A stretch of 6,216 nt of DNA from Trueperaceae bacterium. Lineage in GTDB: Bacteria; Deinococcota; Deinococci; Deinococcales; Trueperaceae. Where the stretch lies: the NCBI GenBank assembly GCA_007121175.1, contig SKMG01000092.1, positions 1 to 6,216 on the forward strand, written 5' to 3'. Below the pieces are notes generated by a model. That model worked only from the letters and a program-made list of their open reading frames with translations, was not told where the DNA came from and did not search any database. Positions 5,867 through 6,216 of this stretch are shown piece by piece (position 1 is the stretch's first letter; each line of letters opens with the position of its first letter). Both the position numbers and the translations under genes were made by a program.

Positions 5867-6216
5867 ACGCGCCTCGCGAGGAGCAGGCCGAGCAGCCCGC
5901 CGGCGATGATGAGGAGCGCGGGGTGCACATCGAGCAGCGCAGCGAGGGCGAACGCGCCGACCGCCAGGCTCCAGCGCCAGGCGCGCTCCCATCCGTCGCC
6001 CCGGACTGCGAGCGCGGACGGGGCGAAGCCCAGCACCACCAGCACCAGCAGGGCGATGACCACCGGCCGCAGGCCCGCCAGGAAGCGCTCCACCGGCGCT
6101 GCATCCTGGTAGCGCAGGTAGAGCGCCGACAGGGCCACCATCGCCAGGATGGTCGGAACCGTGAGGCCGGCGAGCGCCGCGATCGCGCCGGGCCAGCCCG
6201 CCACCCGGTAGCCGAC
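5863..6216 (-). CDS. chrA: CHR-family (chromate transporter-like) membrane protein, C-terminal part (5' end outside window)
   Basis: The last 117 residues are present; the frame is open to the window edge. Starting at VGYRVAG it aligns by eye, without large gaps, with residues 67-181 of the downstream CHR protein. Shared blocks include TVPTILAM/TMPTIVAM, ERFLAGLRPVV/QRFLAGVRPVV, FAPSALAV/FAPAALAV and HPALLIIAGGLLGLL/HPALLIAAGGLLGLL. The two are therefore tandem paralogues, probably the N- and C-type halves of one transporter. Hydrophobic stretches lie at about 10-34, 50-71, 83-96 and 99-113. It ends ARRV-TGA, the TGA overlapping the next gene's GTG. A GTG at 6204 could serve as a start in the visible part, but it falls inside the conserved domain, so the real start must lie beyond the window. 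Confidence 0.82.
   Translation of the reverse strand, partial: VGYRVAGWPGAIAALAGLTVPTILAMVALSALYLRYQDAAPVERFLAGLRPVVIALLVLVVLGFAPSALAVRGDGWERAWRWSLAVGAFALAALLDVHPALLIIAGGLLGLLLARRV

Noticed and set aside
5867..5992. 42-residue N-terminal extension of the second CHR protein
   Set aside because: It overlaps the upstream paralogue, is highly basic and low-complexity, and CHR homology begins at the GTG at 5866.

Overview
This is a very GC-rich chromosomal window, densely coding and with strong GC preference at third codon positions. Two genes appear to be read from leaderless transcripts: a TAGGCT -10 element lies exactly 6 nt before the ATG. GTG starts and 4-bp GTGA gene overlaps are frequent. 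Together these suggest an actinomycete-like high-GC bacterium (Actinomycetota, perhaps one of the deeper classes). This is inferred from style; no taxonomic marker is present.

Layout. (1) Positions 1-107, minus strand: the first 35 codons of a probable YfiT/BstA-type DinB-fold protein behind a strong Shine-Dalgarno. (2) 108-236: divergent intergenic region with an 8+8 bp dyad at 152-176 and a candidate leaderless promoter. (3) 237-1271, plus strand: a complete medium-chain zinc alcohol dehydrogenase, NAD-type. (4) 1326-2963, minus strand: formate-tetrahydrofolate ligase (fhs), convergent with the dehydrogenase; a hairpin lies between the two stop codons. (5) 2964-3070: fhs promoter region plus a GC-rich hairpin immediately after the selD stop. 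(6) 3071-6216, minus strand: a tightly packed cluster, in transcription order a CHR-family (chromate-transporter-like) protein cut by the window edge, a second complete short CHR protein, tRNA 2-selenouridine synthase (mnmH/selU) and selenophosphate synthetase (selD). The junctions are a 4-bp GTGA overlap, a 4-nt gap and another 4-bp GTGA overlap, so the four genes are very likely one transcription unit.

How they work together. SelD makes selenophosphate from selenide and ATP. MnmH uses it to convert 2-thiouridine to 2-selenouridine at the wobble position of certain tRNAs, so the pair is a self-contained selenium-to-tRNA module. The two CHR proteins resemble the paired short-chain form of the chromate (oxyanion) transporter family. 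Their tight linkage to selenium genes raises the untested idea that they move a selenium oxyanion or related anion. Fhs (formate activation to 10-formyl-tetrahydrofolate) and the alcohol dehydrogenase look like independent metabolic genes, each with its own promoter, but those two promoters resemble each other.

No gene-free stretch exceeds 300 bases; the longest gaps are 108-236 and 2964-3070. No tRNA, rRNA, insertion sequence, CRISPR array or phage gene was seen.
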